Source of the DNA: Hymenobacter volaticus
GTDB taxonomy: Bacteria > Bacteroidota > Bacteroidia > Cytophagales > Hymenobacteraceae
DNA: 64,000 nt
Assembly: GCF_022921055.1 (NCBI RefSeq)
Contig: NZ_CP095065.1
Location: 178,619-242,618, forward strand
Direction: 5' to 3'
The notes under the pieces were generated by a model that saw nothing but the letters and a program-made list of their open reading frames with translations, had not been told where the DNA came from and searched no databases. Position 1 is the first letter of the stretch, and each line of letters opens with the position of its first letter. Of this stretch, positions 1 through 8,499 are shown piece after piece. Made by a program: the position numbers and the translations under genes.

Positions 1-1
1 C

Positions 2-1390
2 AGCGATATATGGATTCCGATCCATATGGATCATATGGCGGTAAACGAGGCGTACAGGGTATGGCATGGCGAGCCCTTTAAAGAAGGGTATCGTCAGGCG
101 CCGCCCAACACCGATCACTTCGACCTTCATGCGCAAGGACCAATGACCGATACCAAGTATAAAGCCCTCGAATTGATTCCTGGATTAAACGTAGGGGGCT
201 TTTTCGACGCCGGAGATTTTGATATCGAAACTGGATCGAATATTAGCGTAGTGCAAAATTTCGTCCGGACTTGGGAATCTTTTAAGCCGTTACGCGACCA
301 GACTTTTGTCGATCAGAAGCAACGCTATGTTGATCTGCACCGGCCCGATGGAACGCCCGACGTATTGCAGTTTATCGAACACGGAACCTTGAACCTGGTG
401 GCCCAAGCCGAGATTGTTGGCCACATGACCCAAACACTCTCCAACTCGGTTCTTGACAATTACCACCACCTTGGTGACGCGGCTTCCCTAACGGACGGCC
501 TCCCGTATAACCCCAAACTAGGTCCTTACGAAGTAGCTAGTGATGGGCGATCAAGCGGCGTTAAAGATGATTTGTGGGCCTTTACCAGCCGTAATCCTAG
601 CCTCGACCTTAATGCAGCAACGATGTTTGCCGCCGCAAGCCGGGCGTTGAAGGGGTACAACGACGACCTTTCCGCGAGGGCGTTGCAACAGTCAAAAAGA
701 CTGTTGAAAGAGTCATCGGAACTGCTTGCCAGTCGGCCGCAAGATAGTTTGGGCAGGCGCGGAAGAGCGGATATTGCCACCAATCTTCAATTGTACGTCT
801 CGACCGGTGAAAAACAATACGGTGATAGATTTCAGCAACTTTTGTGGCCGGCACTGGACCGTAACGTTAATATCTTCCTGCTGACGGCACTGGATGCGAT
901 ACCCCACCTGGACGCGTCCTTCAAGGAAAAGCTGCGACCCTACGTGGTAAAGTACCAAGCCTACCTGAACGGGCTTGAAAAGGATAACCCCTACGGCGTA
1001 CCCATCGGTCTTGGTAACTGGGCGGGTAGCGGAGACGTGACAAACTTTGGTACGACCATTTGTTTTGCCAGCGAATATTTCCCTGAAATTATCAATAAAA
1101 GCCATGCTTATAAGGCTGCCAACTATCTATATGGCTGTCACCCGTATCATAATTTTTCGTTGGTGGCAACCGTGGGTGCGACCCGCCCCAAAGCCGTCTT
1201 TTACGGCAATAACCGAGCGGACTTTTCTTTTATTCCAGGCAACGTTGCTCCCGGCTTGCTATTCAGAAAACCGGATCATTTTGAAAATTACGACGACTGG
1301 CCTTTTTTCTGGGGGCAAAATGAGGGAACGATTGGTGGAAATACCCAATATTTAATTTTTGGCTCAGCTTTCAAGAACTTAGTTAAATAA
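2..1390 (+). CDS. Glycoside hydrolase family 9 (endoglucanase-like), C-terminal part
   Basis: The frame is open to the left edge, so the start is outside the window; the first internal Met is at 26. Seen: GGFFDAGDFD (about residues 57-66 counted from base 26) matches the GH9 DAGD motif that holds the catalytic base and its partner Asp. Near the C-terminus come GNNRAD and DDWPFFWGQNEGTI, whose Glu (about residue 433) is the usual general acid. GH9 enzymes hydrolyse beta-1,4-glucans or related oligosaccharides, and Bacteroidota versions usually carry an N-terminal Ig-like domain, which would be off-window. The end is a clean TAA and both catalytic motifs are present, so the enzyme is probably active. 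The exact substrate cannot be told. Confidence 0.85.
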   Translation, partial: SDIWIPIHMDHMAVNEAYRVWHGEPFKEGYRQAPPNTDHFDLHAQGPMTDTKYKALELIPGLNVGGFFDAGDFDIETGSNISVVQNFVRTWESFKPLRDQTFVDQKQRYVDLHRPDGTPDVLQFIEHGTLNLVAQAEIVGHMTQTLSNSVLDNYHHLGDAASLTDGLPYNPKLGPYEVASDGRSSGVKDDLWAFTSRNPSLDLNAATMFAAASRALKGYNDDLSARALQQSKRLLKESSELLASRPQDSLGRRGRADIATNLQLYVSTGEKQYGDRFQQLLWPALDRNVNIFLLTALDAIPHLDASFKEKLRPYVVKYQAYLNGLEKDNPYGVPIGLGNWAGSGDVTNFGTTICFASEYFPEIINKSHAYKAANYLYGCHPYHNFSLVATVGATRPKAVFYGNNRADFSFIPGNVAPGLLFRKPDHFENYDDWPFFWGQNEGTIGGNTQYLIFGSAFKNLVK

Positions 1391-2033
1391 ACAGTTGGTA
1401 TTGACGATTATAAATCAGCTGCCGCTTTCTCAAGCAGGGCGACGCATTACAGGTAGGCGGCCGCCGATTACTATATTATAGCCATGGCCGATAAATATAG
1501 CTTTCGGCGGTAACCACGAAACTATCAAGCCAAGTTGTCGTCGCGTTTGGCAACATACCGGGGCATTTTGCGAACCGTTAAGGGCGACAAGAACAGTTGT
1601 TGGGCGTCCTTTTCCCTAAATGTCCAAGGCCCCTATAGCGACCAACTCAGCTCCAACATATAGTCAAGCTCTGGTGACCTAGCAAAGCGAGGAGCAGGGC
1701 CCTTCTATGGAGCCAGTTCGTAGTCTGTTGAGCAAAACGACTGGAAGCACCCCGGCCCAATTTTCAGTACATCCGTGAAGGGCACTGTCCGAGTCGCCAA
1801 ATGTATTTACTATTAGAGCCTGCCTATTTTTTGCCAACTGAAACCATACTGCTTAATTCTTTCTGGACTCGGCTAATTGCCCGCCGGTATGAAGTAGGGC
1901 AGAGTGCGCAGCTGGCTCCGTACTCTCCCTTGGAGAGGAGGGTAACCGCTTCTGATTTCAAGCCTCCACCAGAAAGCCCTGGTAAACCGGCTCGAAGGGC
2001 TCCGCGACGACTGCATTTGCAACTGCTACCCGA
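1391..2033. other. Intergenic, no gene seen
   Basis: About 640 bases between the GH9 gene and a leftward lipoprotein gene. No frame has coding character or a recognisable product. No strong hairpin was seen. Confidence 0.5.
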
Positions 2034-2647
2034 TCAGCGGACAGCAATGACGCCTACGGAGGTGGTCACGCCCCCGATTACCGACACCACTCGCGCGGGC
2101 GGACTAGTGTACCCACTCGCGGGCGTAAAGGTGAGGGTATGGCGGCCTGGGCCTAGCGTTTCAAAGAAAAATCCCCCTTGGTTAGTCTCAGGAACCACTG
2201 ATACCGCGTGGCCGGTACTGTCGGTGGCCGTGACAGCGAGTAAGGCCTGGACTGGACTCACTCGACCACTCAGCGAGCCGGTGGCCGTGGAACGGGTGAA
2301 TAGTCAGCCGGTCTGCGTCACTTCGCCCGGCCGTATATGAAACAGGAGGACTTTAAAGCCTTCCGACACATACCCAGGGGCGAGAACAATGTCCACTGTA
2401 TAATCCCCTTCCACTAGACGCGATAGAATAAAGTGACCGTCGGTCGTGTCAGGAGCAGCAGAAACAAAGGCCCCTGTGCGGCTGCTGGCGGTGAGAGTGC
2501 GAACGGATCGAACAGGAAACGCGCTCCCTCGCATCTCCCCATACGGGGTGAAAGAGGTCGGCGGAGGGCCGTTTTATCACAGGCACTGAGGCTGACAGCC
2601 ACAACGCCTAGCCAGAACCCCCACGGCCTTTCCAATCTCCTTTTCAT
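2034..2647 (-). pseudogene. Lipoprotein with carboxypeptidase-regulatory-like repeats, frameshifted
   Basis: The start at 2647 gives MKRRLERPWGFWLGV followed by a lipobox ending SLSAC, typical of outer-membrane lipoproteins. After CDK the frame breaks at an AAAA run (about 2573-2577). The continuing frame reads a first repeat (SVRTLTASSRTGAF, then GDYTVDIVLAPGYV) that ends at an in-frame TGA at 2304-2306. The same frame then gives a second repeat (LLAVTATDSTGHAV, then GRHTLTFTPASGYTSP) to 2034. The two-repeat layout matches small Hymenobacter-type lipoproteins with carboxypeptidase-like beta-sandwich units. One indel plus one stop means it is either decayed or misread. Function unknown. Confidence 0.6.
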
Positions 2648-2660
2648 ACGACAGCGGGTG

Positions 2661-2736
2661 CAGCAACCCTTCTGCTTAAGGCACACAATATATTATAAAT
2701 ATAATATATTGTGTGCCTTAAGCAGAAGGGTTGCTG
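2661..2736. terminator. 36-bp perfect hairpin, 4-nt loop
   Basis: Arms 2661-2696 and 2701-2736 are exact reverse complements around the loop AAAT. It lies just past the stop of the integrase and 13 bases upstream of the lipoprotein start, both leftward, so it could end the integrase transcript. The perfect 36-bp arm is far longer than a terminator needs. Confidence 0.55.
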
Positions 2737-2847
2737 GTCTTAATTAAATGCACTTACACCCACTGCTGTTCGAGATTATAGTAAAAACCAGCACTAGAAA
2801 TACTGCATCGATAGGTTCCGATACTCCTTGCTTATTGCTCGTTGGCC

Positions 2848-3807
2848 TTATAAGCCTAATTCTTTAGCGGAATTGTGCTGGCGCACGTTGTCGAGACGGG
2901 TGTAGCGGCGGATCATGGCCGAGGTCTTGTGCTTGGTCTGGTTCATGACCTTGCTGTCATCGGCTCCGTTGAGCTTGGAGACGGTCACGAACGAAGCCCG
3001 CAAGGAGTGCGCCGTGTAGCCGCTGCCTAAGTACTGCTGGGTAATCAGGTTGATGTACTTGGTGGTCATTCGACGCGCGGTGAGCTGCTGGTTCTTGCGC
3101 AGCGACACAAAGATGGGTCCTTCGGTGCGCCCCAACACGCGCAGCCACGCCTGCAGCGAGCGGATCGGGCAGACGGCAGAGTCGGGCGAGTAGAAGATGG
3201 CTTTCTCTTCGGCCTGCCCAAGTTGGTTGGTTTTGCTTTTGCCAAGCGAGATGATGAGGCCTTCCTCATCGAAGGCGAGATCCTCGAGGTTGAGGGCTTC
3301 GAGCTCGGAGCGGCGGAACGCGCCCGTGAAGCCAAGCAACAGCAAGGCCCGGTTGCGAAGGCCCGTGGGCGTGGTCACGTCCATGCTCTGGATGGTGCGC
3401 TTGAAGGTAGCCAAGGTGAAAGCGGCGGCTTGCTTGATGCGGGTTTTCTTTTCGCGGGCGATGCCTTTGAGCAGCACCTTGATCTTTTTGTCGGCCGTGG
3501 GCGAGTCGTGCCCGGCTAACTCGTGGGCTTTGGTGATGGCGGCGGCATGGCGCTGGATGGTGGCTACTTTCTTGCCCGCGTCGGCCAGCTCGGTGAGGAA
3601 GCCCGCCAGCGCTTCGACCGAAGCCGGTAGCGCCGACAGGTGGTTGAGGGTGCACCAAGCGTTAAAGCGCTTCCAGTCGCCGGCGTACGCGCGCACGGTG
3701 TTGGCCGCCCCGCGCAAGCCCGACTCGACGTAGCGGCTGGTCGAGTCAACGAGGTGCGGCGGTACTTGGGCGGTGGCAACAGGCGGGGCAGTAGGCAGCT
3801 GATTCAT
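2848..3807 (-). CDS. Tyrosine recombinase / integrase
   Basis: A SAM-like core-binding domain (about residues 40-140 counted from a Met at 3864) is followed by a catalytic domain with all key residues: R in GAFRRSEL (about 184-185), K in SKTN (211), HSLR (H286, R289), H312 and the nucleophile Tyr in RRYTR (321). This enzyme class breaks and rejoins DNA at specific sites, either for element integration or dimer resolution. The Met at 3807 (MNQLPTAPP) is preferred over 3864 because the first 19 codons look like leader sequence. It faces away from the AT-rich island that begins just behind its start and may be the recombinase that brought it in. No attachment site was proven. Confidence 0.9.
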   Translation of the reverse strand: MNQLPTAPPVATAQVPPHLVDSTSRYVESGLRGAANTVRAYAGDWKRFNAWCTLNHLSALPASVEALAGFLTELADAGKKVATIQRHAAAITKAHELAGHDSPTADKKIKVLLKGIAREKKTRIKQAAAFTLATFKRTIQSMDVTTPTGLRNRALLLLGFTGAFRRSELEALNLEDLAFDEEGLIISLGKSKTNQLGQAEEKAIFYSPDSAVCPIRSLQAWLRVLGRTEGPIFVSLRKNQQLTARRMTTKYINLITQQYLGSGYTAHSLRASFVTVSKLNGADDSKVMNQTKHKTSAMIRRYTRLDNVRQHNSAKELGL

Positions 3808-3866
3808 GTAACCTATATAATAAGGAGTCGAACCCTCCAAAACGAGGACTTTTGACGCTGCCAAGA

Positions 3867-3899
3867 TAAGGAACGATAAGTAAAGCTTATCAGTCCTTA
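3867..3899. promoter_or_regulatory. Imperfect inverted repeat upstream of integrase
   Basis: TAAGGAACGATAAG and CTTATCAGTCCTTA pair at 12 of 14 positions around a 5-base loop, 60 bases upstream of the preferred integrase start. It could be a recombinase arm or core site, or an operator. This is inferred from position only. Confidence 0.3.
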
Positions 3900-4074
3900 C
3901 TAACCAGATAGTAAGCGCTCTTACATTTAAGTCTTATCATAACTTATAATTTCTTTTACTTTGGTTACTGGCTTAAGTACGACAAGAAACATTTATCGCA
4001 CCTAAATTTTTGTTTTTCAGCTGATTGATCCTTCCGACTGCATATTGTAAAGTATTGGAATAGGGCTTACCAAG

Positions 4075-4188
4075 ATGATCCTTGTTGTCTCCATTATAAT
4101 TTGTGGCACTACCATACTTGCCAGCCTAATGCCCTACCTGAAGAAAGCAATGGCGTACAAGTTCTACCTGGTACTATTTCAGGGGTAA
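4075..4188 (+). CDS. Possible small membrane peptide (37 aa)
   Basis: ATG to TAA encodes 37 residues beginning MILVVSIIICGTTILASL, one hydrophobic helix followed by a short basic/aromatic tail. No family was recognised. It sits alone in the 1.2-kb AT-rich gap between the integrase and the ATP-grasp operon. It may be chance, although the hydrophobic pattern is tidy. Confidence 0.25.
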   Translation: MILVVSIIICGTTILASLMPYLKKAMAYKFYLVLFQG

Positions 4189-4867
4189 TTGATTCCAATT
4201 TCAGCGTTAGCCTAACCCCCTAAAACAGAAAGTAATTTGCATAGCCTAGTATGAAGAGCATCGCCGTTAGTTATCTCTCGGCTTGATCTAAGTTCAGCCG
4301 TGTTTAAGTTAGCTAGCTGCGAGCAATGTAAGTATATAGCACGAGGTAAGTTTACTTGGTACGTCAACCTACAACTCAAAGCATCTCTTGTGCATGTTCT
4401 AAGCGCGATGCCACCCCAGTAGCCGATTACTCTTGCCTTAAGAACTACTAAGACTCAAACGGCCGTGTTCTCCAAGAAGCCAAAAGAATACCAGCTTACA
4501 CTCTTACCGCTCCACGATTTAACCCTGTACGCATCTTCTATTGATGTAAGCTCACCCAATTGCGCAACGTGTAGCTGTTATTAATATATAGATCACCATC
4601 ACGTGGCTAAACTCTTAGCCGCCGAAGAGGATGCGGAACACAACTGTTTATTTAAGCTGCTCGCTGTACTAAAAGCGCTGCAACAAGTTCTGGATATGAT
4701 CTTGCATAAAACAGCTGTTAAAAGTGAAAAACCATCAATATAATCAATATTAGGACTAATTCTTATCTGTAAAATAATTATATTGATAAAGATAAAATCC
4801 AAATAATATTCTCAAAAATAGTTTATTAACATAGACATAAGTGATGCATAAATAAAAAAAAATATCT
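4189..4867. other. AT-rich intergenic DNA, no gene seen
   Basis: Base composition falls here from the GC-rich neighbourhood toward that of the following operon. No supportable reading frame was seen. It may be the boundary of an acquired island. Confidence 0.4.
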
Positions 4868-4966
4868 ATGTTTGAGATGATAGCCCTTATCTACGTTAAA
4901 GTGTATGAACTAATGGTGCTACTGACAAACAAAATAGCAGTGGTTAGTGCTGAATGGCGGGCTTAA
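4868..4966 (+). CDS. Possible 32-aa peptide upstream of ATP-grasp operon
   Basis: ATG to TAA gives 32 residues (MFEMIALIYVKVYELM...SAEWRA). It ends 5 bases before a 10-bp dyad. It is listed because tiny ORFs next to ATP-grasp/peptidase genes can be peptide substrates. Coding is unproven and no homologue was recognised. Confidence 0.2.
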   Translation: MFEMIALIYVKVYELMVLLTNKIAVVSAEWRA

Positions 4967-4970
4967 GCAT

Positions 4971-5002
4971 TTACCAATAGTTTACTTGTAATCTATTGGT
5001 AA
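4971..5002. promoter_or_regulatory. 10-bp perfect dyad, 12-base spacer
   Basis: TTACCAATAG (4971-4980) and CTATTGGTAA (4993-5002) are exact inverted repeats. There is no T-run after it, so an operator fits better than a terminator. It lies 55 bases before the 5058 ORF that heads the ATP-grasp operon. Confidence 0.45.
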
Positions 5003-5057
5003 GCACCATAACAGTTAGTACGTATACTTTGATACACACTTCTAAAAGAAGAAAGTT

Positions 5058-5123
5058 ATGTACAGCATGCTCAATTTTTCTAAAAAAAGAGGATTGAAAA
5101 GTGAAAAAACTCACGGGAATTGA
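5058..5123 (+). CDS. Candidate precursor/leader peptide (21 aa)
   Basis: ATG to TGA encodes MYSMLNFSKKRGLKSEKTHG plus a final N. A purine-rich AAGAAGAAAG lies just upstream as a possible ribosome site. The ORF ends 7 bases before a strong terminator and overlaps the GTG start of the ATP-grasp frame. ATP-grasp RiPP ligases link acidic side chains to Ser/Thr/Lys, and this peptide has Glu, Lys, Ser and Thr. The layout (short ORF, partial terminator, ligase, peptidase) is what a peptide precursor would show. No precursor family was recognised, so the role is inference. Confidence 0.35.
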   Translation: MYSMLNFSKKRGLKSEKTHGN

Positions 5124-6084
5124 TTTAAAAAATAATGGTTGCTCTAATGAAAGAGCAACCATTATTTTTTATGACAAGTACAGTCGAAATAACTTTATAA
5201 ATATAATAAAAGTTAATAGTAAATTTATAGGAATTGATATTTACGATTTTTGTTTGAATATTGATATTGATTTTTCAGCCTCTGGTGCCAAAATATCTTC
5301 TTCTAAATACGATATAGAATTAATTAATAAATCTAATATTATTTATTATCCCTATAGTTACGAATCAGTTTTTTTTGATCCGATCAAAGGGGATTCATAT
5401 TACAAGTTTGTTAAAAGGCAATTTGCTTCTATACTCTTGTATTTGGAAAATATATTCGATTTATCTCTAGGTATCATAAATACCCCAACGAACGCCAGAA
5501 AATGGAGTAATAAATTATATCAATTAGGGGAGGTGAGCAAATTTCTCCCTGAATATACGATTCAGACTAAAATTAAATCAAAATACTCGGATTCAGAAAT
5601 TGGTTCTATTATAAAGCATTTGAGTGAAACAAGAGGGATCAATAAATATAATGATAGTATGGCATTAAGAGTAAATAAGGAAGTTAAAAATGAGTTATCA
5701 CATGGAACTGCTTTGCCCTATATAAGCCAAAAATATATTAAAAGTACAATGGAATATAGATGCTATGTATTTGGTTATGAATTAATATTATTAAAGTTTT
5801 CAAGGAAGGATCTACCTAGCGATATCATAGATATACATTTCAATATGGAGTTATTAAAAAATGCTATTTTAGTAAAAATCACTGATAGTCAATTAGAAAT
5901 GATAGATAAAATCTCAAAGTTAACTCAATTAAAAATGTTCTCAGTAGATTTTTTTTCACTAAGTACTAATAAATTATTTATTATTGAAGTAAATCCCTTA
6001 TCTAGCTGGCATTGGTTGCCTATACCTATTATTTTAAAATTAGAGGAAGCATTAAAAAAATTCATCGACAAAATTTTACCCTAA
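5101..6084 (+). CDS. ATP-grasp ligase, peptide-maturase (MvdD/GwsG-like) type
   Basis: 327 residues from GTG 5101, which has AGAGGA seven bases upstream. No in-frame ATG occurs until residue ~187. Seen: an N-terminal alpha/beta region, NPTNARKWSNK-like segment (TPTNARKWSNK, ~128-138), EYRCYVFG (~219-225) and a C-terminal VDFF...IIEVNP (D283, E296, N298). These match the RimK-like ATP-grasp enzymes that mature microviridin-type and grasp-with-spasm peptides by forming esters or amides at acidic side chains. The stop overlaps the next start (TAATG). The gene is very AT-rich, unlike the window. The first ~20 residues are encoded by a terminator hairpin, so the true start may lie near 5161 at a non-ATG codon. 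Substrate unknown. Confidence 0.75.
   Translation: MKKLTGIDLKNNGCSNERATIIFYDKYSRNNFINIIKVNSKFIGIDIYDFCLNIDIDFSASGAKISSSKYDIELINKSNIIYYPYSYESVFFDPIKGDSYYKFVKRQFASILLYLENIFDLSLGIINTPTNARKWSNKLYQLGEVSKFLPEYTIQTKIKSKYSDSEIGSIIKHLSETRGINKYNDSMALRVNKEVKNELSHGTALPYISQKYIKSTMEYRCYVFGYELILLKFSRKDLPSDIIDIHFNMELLKNAILVKITDSQLEMIDKISKLTQLKMFSVDFFSLSTNKLFIIEVNPLSSWHWLPIPIILKLEEALKKFIDKILP
5131..5170 (+). terminator. Rho-independent terminator between leader ORF and ATP-grasp gene
   Basis: A 15-bp perfect stem (5131-5145 with 5152-5166, 6-base loop) runs straight into six T residues (5165-5170). It falls inside the N-terminal coding part of the ATP-grasp frame if that frame starts at GTG 5101. It probably lowers transcription of the downstream genes relative to the leader ORF. 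Confidence 0.7.
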
Positions 6085-6746
6085 TGTTAGAAGTAAGGCT
6101 GTTTAATCCAGGGTTAGTAGAAAATTCCTTAACTGCGGAGCATTGCGTTCATGCATGTTTCCAAATGCTATTGAGAACAAGGCCTGGATATCAAGTATTT
6201 AGTTTTAAAAAGCTTGATGAATTAATGCATAAAGTGCCTGGCAAATACACCTTTGAGTATAATTTAGTTGCCGAAATGCCATCACTTGGCTTTGCCACAG
6301 AAATTATATGGGAATTTGATTTATTCCGATTGTCTAACGATCCGAAAGAATTCTTCCTTGACATTTATGGGAAACCTATTGGAGAAATTACTATTGCGAA
6401 TTCAGACCTAGAGTTACTTAAATTAGATGCAAAAAGACTGTATGAAAGTACACAAGTCAAAATCACTACAAGGAGTGCTACTTTCGAAGATATTAAACTC
6501 AAAATTTTGGAAGGTTATTATATCTTGTGCACCATAAATCAGAGAGTTTTACAAGCTGATTCCGGCTACGTAGCACATACTATTTTAGTATATGGGTTCA
6601 ATGATAGGGGCTTGATAATTCATAATCCAGGGCCACCATCCAATGATTCTGCCGAAATACCTTGGGATCTTTTCAACAAGGCTTGGGCCTGTCCAGATGA
6701 TAAATCAAGAAATATAATGGCTTTTAAATACAATGGAAATAAATAA
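6084..6746 (+). CDS. C39/papain-like cysteine peptidase
   Basis: 220 residues from ATG 6084, which shares a base with the upstream stop. Seen: AEHCVHACFQMLL (C21 the likely nucleophile, C25 the second Cys), GYVAHTILVYGF (H165) and IIHNPGPP (N181), spaced as the Cys-His-Asn triad of C39-like peptidases. There is no ABC-transporter fusion and no signal peptide, so it is a free cytosolic peptidase. It could remove a leader peptide or act on an isopeptide/ester product of the ATP-grasp enzyme. The preceding 24 codons of the longer open frame belong to the ATP-grasp coding region and are excluded. Family call from motifs only. Confidence 0.65.
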   Translation: MLEVRLFNPGLVENSLTAEHCVHACFQMLLRTRPGYQVFSFKKLDELMHKVPGKYTFEYNLVAEMPSLGFATEIIWEFDLFRLSNDPKEFFLDIYGKPIGEITIANSDLELLKLDAKRLYESTQVKITTRSATFEDIKLKILEGYYILCTINQRVLQADSGYVAHTILVYGFNDRGLIIHNPGPPSNDSAEIPWDLFNKAWACPDDKSRNIMAFKYNGNK

Positions 6747-7854
6747 GTTGGACACGACTTTAAAAAAGCTCATTGCTAAAATTATTTTCTACAAATACTT
6801 AGCATTTTTCATAACACTACTTGTCTTAAGTTTGTGGATATACTTTGTATATAGATCTGAATTTATTTTAAAGAATTTTGTGTTAAATTTATTTTATAGC
6901 GTTATATCTGCAATAGTCTTATCCTTATTCTATGACCTCTTTATGCGAAGCGAAAACAAACTTTCTAAAGACGAAGAACTCAATGAGTCAAAAACCCTTA
7001 TAAGCAATAATTTGCTTCACTACCTAGATTTTGATGCTATAGACAGAAACACTCAGGAATTATTTGTAAATAAAATGTATCATAATGATGTGTTTTTGAG
7101 AATATTATCAAAAACTATAATTAAGGGAACTAGAGATGATCTCTTCTACTCTATATTTAAACCACTAAGAGACGGGAAACTATTGCTAGATGTTAATGTG
7201 GAAAATATCTTCAGAAAATCACCTGATAATTTTTCTTATTTGTTAGAGTTTAAACAAACCTTTAGGTCTCCTTCCAATATGCAGGAGTTTCTTGTAATTT
7301 ATTCATGTGATAATGAAATATTCAATAGCATAGTTCAATCGAGAGAATGTGTTATAGAAGCTGCAATTGGTGTATCGGATTCAGAGTGGATTAATATTGA
7401 TTATGCAATCAATAATATGTACTTAAAAGGCGAAAAAACAGATGGCGGGAAAAAGAAATCAATTAAGTTGACACCTAGGGAAGTAATAGGAGATGAGTTA
7501 TATAAGAGAGTTCCGATCGAAGAACTAAATCCTAGTAGTATAAGGGCTTTTATTTTCAAACTTCCTGATTATCACGAGAATTTTGTGTTTGAATTTTATT
7601 ATGAAGTTAAAAATAGCTTTAATGATCCATATTATTATTGGATAGCTGAAAATCCTATGTATTTACATAGCTTAGTTTTTAACTATGAAAATATAAAGGA
7701 TTGTATAGGCCAGGTTTCAGCTAATTGCATAATGGGCAACCAATTATATGAGCCAGTACATGACAGAGCAAGAGGAATTTACACAATAAAAACGGATGGG
7801 CTAATTTGGCCTGGCCATGGTGCCCTAATTGTTTGGAGGCCACGAATTAAATAA
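6733..7854 (+). CDS. Two-helix membrane protein of ATP-grasp operon, unknown function
   Basis: 373 residues. The start overlaps the peptidase gene by 14 bases, which suggests translational coupling. Two hydrophobic helices (about 17-40 and 48-70) are followed by a ~300-residue soluble domain rich in aromatic residues, ending DGLIWPGHGALIVWRPRIK. No known domain was recognised. The shape (short loop between two N-terminal helices, large cytosolic tail) fits a membrane-tethered sensor or effector, or an export or immunity partner. Base composition matches the two genes before it, so all three were probably acquired together. Confidence 0.6.
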   Translation: MEINKLDTTLKKLIAKIIFYKYLAFFITLLVLSLWIYFVYRSEFILKNFVLNLFYSVISAIVLSLFYDLFMRSENKLSKDEELNESKTLISNNLLHYLDFDAIDRNTQELFVNKMYHNDVFLRILSKTIIKGTRDDLFYSIFKPLRDGKLLLDVNVENIFRKSPDNFSYLLEFKQTFRSPSNMQEFLVIYSCDNEIFNSIVQSRECVIEAAIGVSDSEWINIDYAINNMYLKGEKTDGGKKKSIKLTPREVIGDELYKRVPIEELNPSSIRAFIFKLPDYHENFVFEFYYEVKNSFNDPYYYWIAENPMYLHSLVFNYENIKDCIGQVSANCIMGNQLYEPVHDRARGIYTIKTDGLIWPGHGALIVWRPRIK

Positions 7855-7871
7855 AACTAATTGATAAAACT

Positions 7872-7887
7872 ATAATTTGCAAATTAT
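7872..7887. promoter_or_regulatory. 16-bp palindrome after the operon
   Basis: ATAATTTGCAAATTAT is a perfect palindrome 17 bases after the last stop of the AT-rich operon. It may be a weak terminator or the island edge; no T-run follows. Confidence 0.3.
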
Positions 7888-8073
7888 CATGCTAGTATTG
7901 AATATATAATTTAAATTATGATGTTTAGTCAAATCAGTTATTAAAAAAATTTTAGTCCATTGATATTATGGACAACATAATTTGGATTTCGCAAAGTTTT
8001 TACATCAATATTTAGTCTTCAAACCTGTCCTTTATTGTCTATATAAACGCTCCAATAAAAGGACAAACAAGAA

Positions 8074-8178
8074 TGGCTGTGGCATCATTTTCTTGGAATG
8101 CTTCTGAGGTATACAACAGCTATTTTTCACGTGTTCGCCGGAAACAGTCGCATAAGGAAGTTCACGTCATCATGTGAA
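8074..8178 (+). CDS. Short ORF (34 aa), possible gene remnant
   Basis: ATG to TGA encodes 34 residues starting MAVASFSWNASEVYNSYFSR. It looks like the beginning of a protein rather than a complete one, and the composition is nearer to the backbone than to the island. It may be a truncated insertion-element or island-edge gene. No family was recognised. Confidence 0.25.
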
Positions 8179-8499
8179 GCAAGCAGAGCAGCCGGCTAAT
8201 GGCAAGCACTCTGCCCTAATCCCCAAGCTTTTTTAGCAGCCGCAGTAGACTTCTTGCTAGCCAATCCATGTCTAAGCAATTTGCGCTGCCGGAGTTGACG
8301 CCTCACTAAGTGTTATACTGAGCGAACAAGTATAATCTAATCTCATATGACCACTTAGTGAGAGCAGGCAAAACGGGCCTTTACTGCAGCTAAGCGCCCT
8401 TAGAAGGTATCTGCTCCCTCTTGAAAAATATTGCTTAACGTAATGGCATTTAACGGATTGCGCAAGACGTTCAGCTGCTTGAGGTCCTCGATTCTTTCC
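8179..8499. other. Intergenic; contains a TTGCTTAACGTAATG repeat
   Basis: No gene seen. Bases 8431-8445 read TTGCTTAACGTAATG, also present at 52662-52676 and, with one change, in the target of the insertion sequence at 47 kb. Confidence 0.45.

Noticed and set aside
1801..2340. 179-codon rightward open frame
   Set aside because: Antisense to the lipoprotein with recognisable regulatory repeats; its own product has no protein character.
5131..5166. Reading the hairpin as an ordinary coding segment of the ATP-grasp gene only
   Set aside because: A perfect 15-bp stem followed by six T residues is too terminator-like to be chance; recorded as a terminator even though the frame is open through it.
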